Shown: positions 53,525 to 61,893 of the stretch, piece after piece | Layout: every line of letters begins with the position of its first letter | Numbering within the stretch: position 1 is the first letter of the stretch | DNA from: DASQPR01 sp963724705 | Lineage (GTDB): Bacteria > Actinomycetota > Actinomycetes > Mycobacteriales > Micromonosporaceae | NCBI GenBank assembly: GCA_963724705.1 | Contig: CAVRVS010000001.1 | Span: 248,001-312,000, forward strand | Length of the DNA stretch: 64,000 nt | Reading direction: 5' to 3' | Notes under the pieces: generated by a model | The model's input: the letters and a program-made list of their open reading frames with translations, nothing else | What the model was told of the DNA's origin: nothing | The model's database searches: none | Position numbers and translations under genes: made by a program

Positions 53525-53830
53525 TCAGCGCTCGTCCTGATCGGATTCGTAGCCGCGATCCGCTGGGCCGTGACCATCACCCGGGCCGCCGTGGAAAGCC
53601 GCGGCGCGGAGGTCGGCGAGCTGTTTTCGAACGTTGCGCGACACCTGGCGGTCGCCCTCCGCCGCCGGTTCGATGCCGAGCGCCCGCAACAGCTCCGCCG
53701 CGGGTGCGCCAGGATCGCCGCCGGCGCCGAGTGTGGGATGCAGGCCGTTGGCCACGAGATGATGAAAGACCAGGTTGACGACGCTCCACGGGTTGAAAGC
53801 CTCGGCGGCCGGATCCGTTGTCCGATCCAT
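53525..53830 (-). CDS. Small conserved protein associated with mim clusters
   Basis: 101 residues from ATG 53830 with GGGGGTGGG upstream. The first half (FNPWSVVNLVFHHLVANGLHP) looks helical and well conserved in character, while the last 20 residues are polar and glycine rich. Codon use fits a real gene, and I recall similar short proteins near actinobacterial monooxygenase regulators, but the function is unknown. It is co-directional with mimA and divergent from mimR, under the palindromes in the shared gap. Confidence 0.6.
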   Translation of the reverse strand: MDRTTDPAAEAFNPWSVVNLVFHHLVANGLHPTLGAGGDPGAPAAELLRALGIEPAAEGDRQVSRNVRKQLADLRAAAFHGGPGDGHGPADRGYESDQDER

Positions 53831-53923
53831 CGCCCACCCCCTCGCGGACGGCGCCGTTGCAGCGGAGACGCTGCCGCCATGCGTCGCCTAGAGGCCCATC
53901 ACACGACAGTGGGAACGTGCCAG

Positions 53924-53943
53924 GGGTCTCAACATGAGACACC
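53924..53943. promoter_or_regulatory. Palindromic activator site between mimR and the small gene
   Basis: GGGTCTCA-ACA-TGAGACACC contains the perfect dyad GTCTCA/TGAGAC with a 3-base centre. It is shared by the divergent mimR and 101-residue-protein genes and is repeated, less perfectly, before mimA. Confidence 0.6.
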
Positions 53944-53955
53944 CGAGCGTGACAA

Positions 53956-53968
53956 CACGATTATCGTG
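53956..53968. promoter_or_regulatory. Second palindrome in the mimR control region
   Basis: CACGAT-T-ATCGTG is a perfect 6-base dyad around one base, 12 bases after the first palindrome and 115 bases before the mimR start. A different regulator or a second contact is possible. Confidence 0.45.
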
Positions 53969-54083
53969 GTGTTACGAAGGACAACCCCAACCCCAGCGAA
54001 CCCCGCTCGCCCAGTGCGCCGACCGTCGGTCCAGGCGCCTAGACAAGCACCGTGCCGTTCACGCACGTCAAAGGGGGGCCACA

Positions 54084-55883
54084 GTGCAATCCGCTCCGAG
54101 TTTCCAGCCGGCGGCGACCGGACCCGACTACCTGGCGAAGGCCAGGGAGCGGTTCCTGACTGCCGACTCACTCGAGCCGAAGCACGTGCGGGCGGCGATC
54201 CTGGCCTCGTGGTCGCGGTCGCGGCAGTGGAACGTCGCACCGGATCACATCAAGCTGGACTACATCCGCGATCCGAATCTGGACACGCCGCTGACCAACA
54301 GCGCCATGCCGGTGCTGCGCAACCTGCGCGAACATCTCGAGGGCCAGCCGATCAGCATCATCCTCACCGACCAGGCCGGGGTGGTCCTGACCCGGCTCGT
54401 CGCCGACCACGATCTCGAACGCCACCTCGATGCCGTACAGCTCGCGACCGGGTTCAGCTACGCCGAGGAGTTCGTCGGCACGAACGGGATCGGCACGGCG
54501 CTGGAAGGCGGCCGCCCGATGCACGTGTTCGGCCACGAGCACTACGCCGAAAATCTCGAGGATCTCGCGTGTGCCGGAGTGCCGATCCACCATCCGATCT
54601 CCGGCAAGACCGTCGGCGCGATCGATCTGACCTGCTGGCGGCGGGACGCCGGGCCCCTGCTGATCTCGCTCGCGAAGACGACGGCCGACCAGATCCGGCA
54701 GGCGCTGTTGATCGACGGCGGCATGCGCGAGGTCGAACTGCTCCAGGAATACCTGCGGGCATGCCGGCGCAACACCGGGATCGTGTTCGCGTTCAATCAG
54801 GACACCGTCATGCTCAACGGGTACGCCCGCCAGGTCCTCGGCCCGGACGAGCAGGCGGTGCTGCTCGGCCAGGCGGCCGAGTCGCTGGTCAGCCGGGCCC
54901 GGGGTCCCGTCGTGGTCGATCTCCCGACCGGCATGAAGGCCCGCACCTATTGCCGGCCGGTACGGGCGGATGACATCAGCGCCGGCGGCGTCGTGCACGT
55001 GACCCTGATCGATCCGGACACGCGGCCGGCAGTCGCCTTGACCGCGCCGGCCCGTACGCCGCTCCCAGGACTGGTCGGCTCCGGCCCATTGTGGCTGCGT
55101 GCCTGCTCGTTGGCCGAGGCCGCGTTCGAGGCGGGCAGCTGGTTGGCGGTGAGCGGCGAGCCCGGCACCGGCAAGCTCGCGCTGACCCGGGGTGTCTACC
55201 AGCGAGGTCGACCCGGCAGCCGGCTCCGCGTGCTCGACGCGGCCGATCCGGACTGGCTGCACACCGTACGGCGCGAGTTTGGCAACGCCGACAGCGCCCT
55301 GGTTGTCCGCCACGTCGATCGGCTCACCTCGCGGCAGATCACGTCGTTGACCACCGCGCTGCGCGACGTTCGCGGTGAAGACGTTCACGCCGAGCTCCCA
55401 TGGCTCGCCGTCACGTTCGGCGAGCGGCGTGACGGCCGCGAGTTCACCGAACTCCTACAGCTGTTCGGAAGCCAGGTCGAGCTGCCGCCGCTGCGCCATC
55501 ATGTGCAGGACATCGCCGATCTGGTGCCGGCGTTCCTGGCCCGGTTGAACGTGTCCGATCGCATCGCGTGCTCGCCCGAGGCGATGCAGACGATCATGCG
55601 AGCCAGCTGGCCCGGGAACGTCGAGCAGCTGTGGCAGGTCCTCAAACGCGTCGTGAGCCGCCACCAGAGTGGCTTGATCCAGCCGGACGACCTGCCGCCG
55701 GAATGCCGTACGGTCAGCCGGCGGCTCCTCAGCCCGCTCGAATCGATGGAACGCGACGCGATCGTGGCCAGCCTGACCGACGCGAACGGGAACAAAGCCA
55801 AGGCGGCCAAGGCGCTCGGCATGTCCCGCGCGACGATCTACCGGAAGGTCCACGAGTACGGCATCATCACGGCCCAGTCCTAA
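54084..55883 (+). CDS. mimR: MimR/AcoR-type transcriptional activator with degenerate AAA+ domain
   Basis: 599 residues from GTG 54084 after AAGGGGGG. A GAF sensor domain (about 65-210, with EEFVGTNGIGTALEGGRP) is followed by an AAA+-like region at about 365-530 and a Fis-type helix-turn-helix at the end (ANGNKAKAAKALGMSRATIYRKV). The Walker A reads GEPGTGKLA, lacking the usual Ser/Thr. The Walker B acidic pair is replaced by LVVRHVD, and no GAFTGA loop exists, so sigma-54 contact is not expected. It is divergent from the mim operon and is its likely activator. Confidence 0.88.
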   Translation: MQSAPSFQPAATGPDYLAKARERFLTADSLEPKHVRAAILASWSRSRQWNVAPDHIKLDYIRDPNLDTPLTNSAMPVLRNLREHLEGQPISIILTDQAGVVLTRLVADHDLERHLDAVQLATGFSYAEEFVGTNGIGTALEGGRPMHVFGHEHYAENLEDLACAGVPIHHPISGKTVGAIDLTCWRRDAGPLLISLAKTTADQIRQALLIDGGMREVELLQEYLRACRRNTGIVFAFNQDTVMLNGYARQVLGPDEQAVLLGQAAESLVSRARGPVVVDLPTGMKARTYCRPVRADDISAGGVVHVTLIDPDTRPAVALTAPARTPLPGLVGSGPLWLRACSLAEAAFEAGSWLAVSGEPGTGKLALTRGVYQRGRPGSRLRVLDAADPDWLHTVRREFGNADSALVVRHVDRLTSRQITSLTTALRDVRGEDVHAELPWLAVTFGERRDGREFTELLQLFGSQVELPPLRHHVQDIADLVPAFLARLNVSDRIACSPEAMQTIMRASWPGNVEQLWQVLKRVVSRHQSGLIQPDDLPPECRTVSRRLLSPLESMERDAIVASLTDANGNKAKAAKALGMSRATIYRKVHEYGIITAQS

Positions 55884-55907
55884 CCGGACTCCCGGCGGGC
55901 GTTGCCA

Positions 55908-56576
55908 CTAAGCGGACGTCGACCAGCGGGCTGCGTACGCGCGCCGGCTCGGCGGCCGCCCGGGCAGCGCCTGGGCGACGGACTGGCTCGACCGTGCCGG
56001 ACCACGGAGGCCGTCGAGTGCGATGGCGAGCAGCCGATCGCGGACGTTCGCGTCTTCGGCCGGATCGACCGGATCGGGCGCGCGCCGGCTGAACTGCTCG
56101 ATCAGCCAGGAGATGTCGAGCGCGGTCACGTCCGGGCGAAGGCTTCGATCGGCCTGAGCCCGCGCGACGATGTTCTCGACCAGATCGATCCCCCGTGCCG
56201 CCGTACGCCGCATCTCCTCGGTCGTCTCGACATGGCCGGCCAGTGCCGCGAGCGCGCCCGACCGCACCTCGACACACGTGCGGATATACGTCGTGACTCC
56301 GTTCCATGGCTCATCGGCGGCCACCGCCTCCGTTGCCGCCGCCAGCGACTGTTCCATCGCTAGTACGCAGAGCCGCTGGAGGAGTTCGGTTTTGCTGCCG
56401 TACCGCCGATATAGCGTGCCCATACCGACGCCGGCACGGGCCGCGACATCGGAGATCGGTGCGTCGATGCCGCGTGCGGCGAAGACATCCCGCGCGGCGT
56501 CGAGCACGGCGAGATCGTTGCGGCGCGCCTCGCTCTGGCGGCCATGCACGGACTCGGGGCTGAGACGCGACGCCAT
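55908..56576 (-). CDS. TetR-family transcriptional repressor
   Basis: 222 residues. The N-terminal helix-turn-helix is VLDAARDVFAARGIDAPISDVAARAGVGMGTLYRRYGSKTELL in pattern, with the recognition helix at about residues 48-56, followed by an all-helical ligand domain. ATG 56576 lies 18 bases from a strong doubled inverted repeat shared with the divergent quinone oxidoreductase, so it most likely represses both. The ligand is unknown but would be an oxidant, quinone or electrophile by context. Confidence 0.9.
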   Translation of the reverse strand: MASRLSPESVHGRQSEARRNDLAVLDAARDVFAARGIDAPISDVAARAGVGMGTLYRRYGSKTELLQRLCVLAMEQSLAAATEAVAADEPWNGVTTYIRTCVEVRSGALAALAGHVETTEEMRRTAARGIDLVENIVARAQADRSLRPDVTALDISWLIEQFSRRAPDPVDPAEDANVRDRLLAIALDGLRGPARSSQSVAQALPGRPPSRRAYAARWSTSA

Positions 56577-56593
56577 GATCTGAGCGTACCGCC

Positions 56594-56647
56594 TAGTCGG
56601 ATCGATTCGCTCCGACTAGAGTCGGAGTCGGACAGAATCGCTCCGAC
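56594..56647. promoter_or_regulatory. Doubled TetR operator
   Basis: Two inverted repeats with identical 6-base arms and 9-base spacers lie in tandem. One is GTCGGA-N9-TCCGAC at 56596-56616, whose arms extend to TAGTCGGA/TCCGACTA at 56594-56618. The other is GTCGGA-N9-TCCGAC at 56627-56647. An extra GTCGGA half-site is at 56621. They fill the 100-base gap between the repressor and the reductase genes. Confidence 0.8.
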
Positions 56648-56676
56648 AACCGGGCTCCGATGAACGGGGAGGCATC

Positions 56677-57642
56677 ATGTACGCCGCGATGATCAGGGAA
56701 TTCGGTCCGCCTGAGGTGTTGGAACTGACCGAACTGGCGGCACCGCATCCGGCGGGCGACGAGGCACTCATCGCCGTCACGTTCGCGAACGTCACGTTCG
56801 TCGAGACGCAGATCCGCGCCGGACGACCGCCGCATCCGAGCATGCTGCCGCCGCTGCCCGCGATCCTCGGCAACGGCGTCGGTGGCGTGGTTGCCGCATT
56901 GGGACCCGACGTTGATCCCGACCTGCTGGGCCGCGCGGTCGTGGCAAGCCTGGCCGGATCGGGCGGCTACGCCGAGCACGCGGTGACCGCGGCGGCGCGT
57001 CTCATTCCGGTCCCGGACGGCATGACCATGCGTGACGCGGTGGCGTTGCTGGCAGACGGCCGCACCGCGATGAGCCTGCTGGATCGCGCCGGTGTACGCG
57101 ACGGCGACACGGTCGTGATCGAGGCGGCCGCCGGCGGCGTGGGTACGCTGCTTGTCCAGCTCGCCCACAACGCCGGCGCGCGCGTTGTCGCACTGGCCGG
57201 CGGCGATCGCAAACTGGCGCTCGCGGCCGACCTGGGCGCAGACGTGACGGTCGATTACCGTACCGGCGATTGGTCGTCGCAGGTCCGCGACGCCGTCGGC
57301 GCGGCCGACGTGGTGTTCGACGGAGTCGGCGGGGACGTCGGAGCCACGGCGTTCGGCCTGCTCCGGCCCGGTGGGCGATTCTGTCCGTACGGCATGGCCA
57401 GCGGCGGCTTCGCATCGGTGACCGCCGACCTGGCACGCGACGCGCGCGTGGACGTACGCAGTGGCGGTCCGATGAGCCCGGCGGAGTCGCTGGCCTTATC
57501 GCGCGCCGCGCTCGACGAGGCATCGGCCGGTCGGTTGCGCCCGGTCATCGGCCAGGAACACCCGCTATCCAGCGCGGCGGCGGCGCATCGCGCGATCGAA
57601 GCCCGCGCCACTGTCGGCAAGACGCTGCTCCGAACGGCGTAA
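56677..57642 (+). CDS. Quinone oxidoreductase-like zinc-independent MDR protein
   Basis: 321 residues from ATG 56677 after GGGGAGG. MYAAMIREFGPPEVLELTEL starts the GroES-like domain; the cofactor loop is EAAAGGVGTLLVQLAHNAG, and QEHPLSSAAAAHRAIEARATVGKTLL ends the protein. It should reduce quinones or enones with NADPH. The divergent TetR gene and the two operators between them indicate induction by its substrate. It is a second, distinct member of the family that also occurs at 9642-10571. Confidence 0.92.
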   Translation: MYAAMIREFGPPEVLELTELAAPHPAGDEALIAVTFANVTFVETQIRAGRPPHPSMLPPLPAILGNGVGGVVAALGPDVDPDLLGRAVVASLAGSGGYAEHAVTAAARLIPVPDGMTMRDAVALLADGRTAMSLLDRAGVRDGDTVVIEAAAGGVGTLLVQLAHNAGARVVALAGGDRKLALAADLGADVTVDYRTGDWSSQVRDAVGAADVVFDGVGGDVGATAFGLLRPGGRFCPYGMASGGFASVTADLARDARVDVRSGGPMSPAESLALSRAALDEASAGRLRPVIGQEHPLSSAAAAHRAIEARATVGKTLLRTA

Positions 57643-57654
57643 CGACTCCGTGGG

Positions 57655-58668
57655 TCAGGCCGCCAGTGTCGCCGCGGCCGCCAGTGCCGATCCGCGCGCT
57701 CCGGCCATGTCCAGGTCCGGCACGAGCGCGAATGTCGCGGCCTTGCGCTGCTCATCCCGCAAGATCGTATTCGCCTGTACGGTCTCCAGGAACCAGTCGC
57801 GGAACTCCGGCGCGGCCTCGACGACGCCACCACCCAGGAAGTACGCATGCGGGTCGGTGAAGTTGGCGGCAATCGAGCACAGCCGACCGAGCGCGATCGC
57901 CTGCTGTTCGAAGATGCGTCGGGCGAGCGGGTCGCGCCGCTCGCCGTAGCCGCGGACGAGCTTTGCGGCCAACCCAGGCTCGACGTGTTCGAGTTCGTGC
58001 CCCGGCTCGCGGCTGAGCCAGTACGGCAGCAAGTTCTTCTCGATCCCGGTCAGCGACGCGAAGCTCTCCGCGTCTCCGGTCAGACCGCAGTTGCACGCCG
58101 GCGTGGGCTGGCCCGGATCGAGCAGCCCCTCGAGCGGGATCTGGATGTGCCCCAATTCCGCCGCCATGCCCGCGGCGCCGCGGACGATGCTGCCCTGCTC
58201 CACCACGCCGCCGCCCAGACCGGTGCCGACGATCATGGATACCGACGAGCGGCTCGCGAACGCGACGCCGAAGTGGGCCATGTGGGCGTAGAGGGCCGCG
58301 GCGTTCGCATCGTTGTTGTAGACAACCGGGATGCCGATCCGTTCCTCGAGCGCGGTGCGCACATCAAAGCCACGCCACTCGGGCTCGGAGAAGTTCGTCG
58401 ACCCCTTGGACGAGATCACCCCGTCGGCGCTGGCCGGTCCGGGTGTGTCCAGACCGACGGCGCGGATCGAGTCCCGCGCGACGCCGGTGACCGCGAGGAT
58501 GTTCTCCAGCGACTCCACGAGTGCCTGCATGGCGACGACCGGCCCTTGGCGGACCAGGCTCGGCGTCTCGACCAGCCGGTCCACCAGGAAGTTGCCGTCG
58601 GCATCGAGCACGGTCGCGTTGTTGCTGCTGCCACCGTTGTCGAGACCGACAACCGCCCACGCAGTCAC
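57655..58668 (-). CDS. ROK-family sugar kinase
   Basis: 337 residues from GTG 58668. VVGLDNGGSSNNATVLD is the N-terminal phosphate-binding loop; VGLDTPGPASADGVI, NNDANAAALYAHMA and SMIVGTGLGGGVVEQG follow. The HIQIP histidine and the CNCGLTGDAE segment form the ROK zinc site, with one of the usual three cysteines not obvious. Members phosphorylate glucose, N-acetylglucosamine, N-acetylmannosamine or allose. There is no helix-turn-helix, so it is a kinase rather than a NagC-type regulator. It is monocistronic. Confidence 0.9.
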   Translation of the reverse strand: MTAWAVVGLDNGGSSNNATVLDADGNFLVDRLVETPSLVRQGPVVAMQALVESLENILAVTGVARDSIRAVGLDTPGPASADGVISSKGSTNFSEPEWRGFDVRTALEERIGIPVVYNNDANAAALYAHMAHFGVAFASRSSVSMIVGTGLGGGVVEQGSIVRGAAGMAAELGHIQIPLEGLLDPGQPTPACNCGLTGDAESFASLTGIEKNLLPYWLSREPGHELEHVEPGLAAKLVRGYGERRDPLARRIFEQQAIALGRLCSIAANFTDPHAYFLGGGVVEAAPEFRDWFLETVQANTILRDEQRKAATFALVPDLDMAGARGSALAAAATLAA

Positions 58669-58803
58669 CGCTAGCCACCTCAGATCCGTATCGCGAGGCC
58701 GGCTCGCCTTGCCGACGACCGGATCTTAGTCCGGCCGGCGCGACGTGCAATGCCGCTAATGCAGATCATCTGCCCGGTCCGGCCGCCCGAGCGACATCGA
58801 GGA

Positions 58804-59860
58804 TCAGGCGGCCAGCGTACGGGCGTCCGGCCGCGGTCGTACGGTCACGGTGTCGCCGACAGCGATGCCCAGCGCATCGGCCTCGCCCCGGGTGACCTGG
58901 GCCCAGATGTCCTCGCCGCCCGAGGTCATCTCCACTCGCACCTCGAAGCCCAGCCGGACCACGCGCGTGACGGTGGCCTCGACCCCTCTCGCCGCCGAAC
59001 CGCCGGCTGCCGATACGGGGACGCCGGATGGGGACGCGGGGCCGACCTCGATGTCGTGCGGACGGACCAGCTGACCATCGAGTCGGGTGACCGAGCCGAG
59101 GAATCCCATGACGAACGCGTTCGACGGGTTGTCGTAGATGTCGTGCGGGCTTCCGATCTGCTCGACCCGCCCGCCGGCGAGCACCACGATGTGGTCCGCC
59201 ACGTCCATCGCCTCTTCCTGGTCGTGGGTGACGAACACCGTCGTCACGTGCACCTCGTCATGCAGGCGCCGCAACCACGTACGCAGTTCCTTGCGTACCT
59301 GGGCGTCCAGGGCTCCGAACGGCTCGTCGAGCAGCAACACCTCGGGCTCCACCGCGAGTGCGCGCGCGAGGGCCATGCGCTGGCGCTGACCGCCGGACAG
59401 CTGGGCCGGATACCGATTCGCGAGCTGTTCGAGATGGACGAGTTCGAGCAGTTCGGTGACGCGCTTACGGATCTCGGCCTTCGGCCGCTTACGGATCTCC
59501 AGGCCGAAGGCGACATTGCCGTACACGGTCATGTGCTTGAACGCGGCGTAGTGCTGGAAGACGAAACCAACGTTGCGCCGCTGCGGCGACAGCCGCGTCG
59601 CGTCGCTGCCGGAGATCAGTACGCTGCCGGTGTCCGGCGTCTCCAGCCCGGCGATGACCCGCAGCAGCGTCGACTTGCCGCCGCCGCTCGGCCCGAGAAG
59701 CGCGGTCAGTGAGCCGGATGCGATCGCCACCGACACGTCGTTCAGCACCGGGGTGTCGCCGAACGACTTGCTGACATGACGGACGTCGATCGCGACATTG
59801 TCGAGGACGCCCGGCCCCCGCGTCGACGTCGGTCTGTGTTCCGGTGGACGTATCGGTCAT
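58804..59860 (-). pseudogene. cysA: Sulfate/thiosulfate ABC transporter ATPase CysA (frameshifted in a G5 run)
   Basis: ATG 59860 overlaps the cysW stop and follows AAGGAA, reading MTDTSTGTQTDVDAG. A run of five Gs at 59815-59819 is one too long. Trimmed to four it joins to VLDNVAIDVRHVSKSFGDTP and the rest of a 351-residue ATPase. That part has Walker A GPSGGGKST, signature LSGGQRQRMALARAL, Walker B VLLLDEPFGALD, switch H in VFVTHDQEEAMDV and a C-terminal TOBE-like domain. As written, translation would need an internal start such as 59748 and lose the first beta strand. Confidence 0.88.
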
Positions 59861-60819
59861 GACGGTTCCTTCGGTGAGGCGGGGATGGCCGGGACGGCGA
59901 CGACGGCATTCGGTTGTGCCAGAGCCTGGGCCGGCACGCCACGAACGACGGCGTCGCGACGAACGACGGTGTCGCCGGGAACGGCTGGGTCGGCGGGGAC
60001 GAACGGGTCGGCCGGGATGAACGGTTCGGCGGCCCGACCCGCCCGCGGCTGCAGCAGCTTCGTGATCAGCAACGCGATGATCGCGATGAGCGCGAGTACG
60101 GTCGCGGCGGCGTACGCGCCCGGCTGGTCGATGTTGTTGTATTCCTGCTCCACGTAGAGCGTCACGGTCTGCGTCTGCCCGACGATCCGGCCCGATACGA
60201 CGGCCAGTGCGCCGTATTCGCCGAGCGCCCGGGCGAGACACAGCACGATGCCGTACGCGAGAGCCCAGCGGATGCTCGGGACCGTGATCCGGCGGAACGC
60301 CGTCCAGCGGCTCGCGCCCAGGGTGTGCGCGGCCTGTTCCTGCTCCTGGCCGAGTTCCTGGAGGACCGGGACGATCGCCCGTACGACCAGCGGCAGCGAC
60401 ACGAACACGGTCGCGAGCACCATGCCCGGCACCGCGAAGATGATCTGGATGCCGTGCCGCTCCAACCAACCGCCGGCCGGCGCGTGGATGCCGTACACCA
60501 GGATGAGCGCGAGTCCGACGATCACCGGCGACACCGCGATCGGCAGGTCGATCGCGGCCGAGAGCAGTCGCTTGCCCCAGAACCGTCCGCGGACCAGCAG
60601 CATGGCGACACCGATACCGAAGATCGTGTTCAGCACGACGGCCGCGACGCCGACCTCGAGCGTCAATGTCAGGGCGTGCTTGAAGTCGTCCGACGTCAGG
60701 GCATCGGTCACCGGCTGGAGGCCGCCGGAGAACGTACGCCAGACGATGAGCCCGACCGGGATGACGAGCAGCATCGCTAGGTACACGACGACGACCAGGC
60801 GCCGTATCCATTTAGCCAC
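59857..60819 (-). CDS. cysW: Sulfate ABC transporter permease CysW
   Basis: 320 residues from GTG 60819, overlapping the cysT stop by eight bases. Six helices and the EAA loop EQEQAAHTLGASRWTAFRRITVPSI are present, with ARALGEYGALAVVSG and VTLYVEQEYNN typical of CysW. An unusual C-terminal tail of about 50 residues rich in Pro, Ala and Val has the repeat FIPADPFVPADPAVPGD. With CysT it forms the sulfate channel. Confidence 0.93.
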   Translation of the reverse strand: MAKWIRRLVVVVYLAMLLVIPVGLIVWRTFSGGLQPVTDALTSDDFKHALTLTLEVGVAAVVLNTIFGIGVAMLLVRGRFWGKRLLSAAIDLPIAVSPVIVGLALILVYGIHAPAGGWLERHGIQIIFAVPGMVLATVFVSLPLVVRAIVPVLQELGQEQEQAAHTLGASRWTAFRRITVPSIRWALAYGIVLCLARALGEYGALAVVSGRIVGQTQTVTLYVEQEYNNIDQPGAYAAATVLALIAIIALLITKLLQPRAGRAAEPFIPADPFVPADPAVPGDTVVRRDAVVRGVPAQALAQPNAVVAVPAIPASPKEPS

Positions 60820-61733
60820 GGTGCGCCGCCCGTCGTTGCAGCACGTCCAGCACGAGGAGCACTACGAGCGCGATGGCGAGCAATACGACCGAGATCGCCG
60901 CCGCGCCGGTGTTGTCGTCGTTCTGGATCCGGCCGAAGATCGCCACCGCGGCGACCTCGGTCTTGCCCGGCAGGTTGCCGGAGATGAACGACGTCGAGCC
61001 GTATTCGGCGATAGCCCGGGTGAAGGCGAGTCCCGCACCGGACAGCATCGCCGGCGCAAGATTCGGCAGCACGATGCGCCGGAACGTCGTCCACCGCGTG
61101 GCGCCGAGCGAATGCGCGGCCTGCTCCATGTCCTGGTCGAGTTCGAGGAGGACCGGCTGGACCGTACGCACGACAAACGGCAACGTCACGAACAGCAGCG
61201 CGAGGATCACCGCGACGCGGGTATAGGCCACGTTGATGTGCAGCGGACTCGTCGTTCCGTAGAGCGCGAGCAGTACGAGTCCGGCCACGATCGTCGGCAG
61301 CGCGAACGGCAGGTCGATGAGGAGATCAACGACGGCCATGCCGGGGAACCGGTCGCGGACGAGCACCCAGGCGATGACCGTACCCATGATGAGGTTGATG
61401 AACGCGACCAGCAGCGAACCGAGGACCGTAAGTTTGAGCGCGGACCACGCGTCCGGCGTGGTGATCGTGTCCCAGAACGTAATGGGAGCCGCCTTTGGCG
61501 GCGGTGTAGACGACCGCGGCCAGCGGGATCAACACGATCAGGCTGAGATAGAGCACCGCCGTACCGAGGCCGAGCGCGGTGCCGGTCGACGGCCGCATCG
61601 GGACGCCGGTGGCCCGAGAGCCGCGCGGCCGCTTCCGGAGGGTGCCTCGCCGAGAGCCGGTCGGGGAAAGCGGACCGTCCGGATCCGGTGTGGCGACACC
61701 GGATCCGGACGGGGCTTGGTGGGTAGTCGCCAT
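60812..61733 (-). pseudogene. cysT: Sulfate ABC transporter permease CysT (frameshifted)
   Basis: ATG 61733 begins a 55-residue polar N-terminus and TM1 (VLYLSLIVLIPLAAVVYTAAKGG). An extra base at 61487 then shifts the frame. It resumes PITFWDTITTPDAWSALKLTV and NLIMGTVIAWVLVRDRFPG, the EAA loop DMEQAAHSLGATRWTTFRRIVLP and AIAEYGSTSFISGNLPGKTEV. The joined length is 306 residues. The gene lies between the binding protein and CysW, in the usual operon order. Confidence 0.88.
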
Positions 61734-61855
61734 CTACTCACTCATTCTTGGTTTGTCGGCAGCGGCGCTGCCTGGTTGTCATCAAGACCCGGTTGTCTAG
61801 AAGACTCAGTCGTCGGTACGGGGATCGCTCGCGGCTCCGCCACCGCGCTGGTGCG

Positions 61856-61888
61856 GTCGTCCGGCCCCCACCCGAGGCCGGACGACCC
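61856..61888 (-). terminator. Strong hairpin between the sulfate-binding protein gene and cysT
   Basis: GGTCGTCCGGCC (61856-61867) and GGCCGGACGACC (61877-61888) are perfect 12-base arms with a 9-base loop, five bases beyond the binding-protein stop. It lies inside the operon. It may therefore act as a partial terminator or 3' stabiliser that gives more binding protein than permease. Confidence 0.65.
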
Positions 61889-61893
61889 GGTCG

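Noticed and set aside
52583..54973. A 796-residue plus-strand open frame
   Set aside because: It runs antisense to mimA and then out of frame through mimR, with no domain or ribosome site.
54084..55883. Classical sigma-54 activator
   Set aside because: GAFTGA and Walker B are missing, and no -12/-24 type promoter was seen before mimA.
59489..60811. A 440-residue arginine-rich minus-strand open frame
   Set aside because: It overlaps cysW and cysA out of frame; the family motifs are in the other frames.
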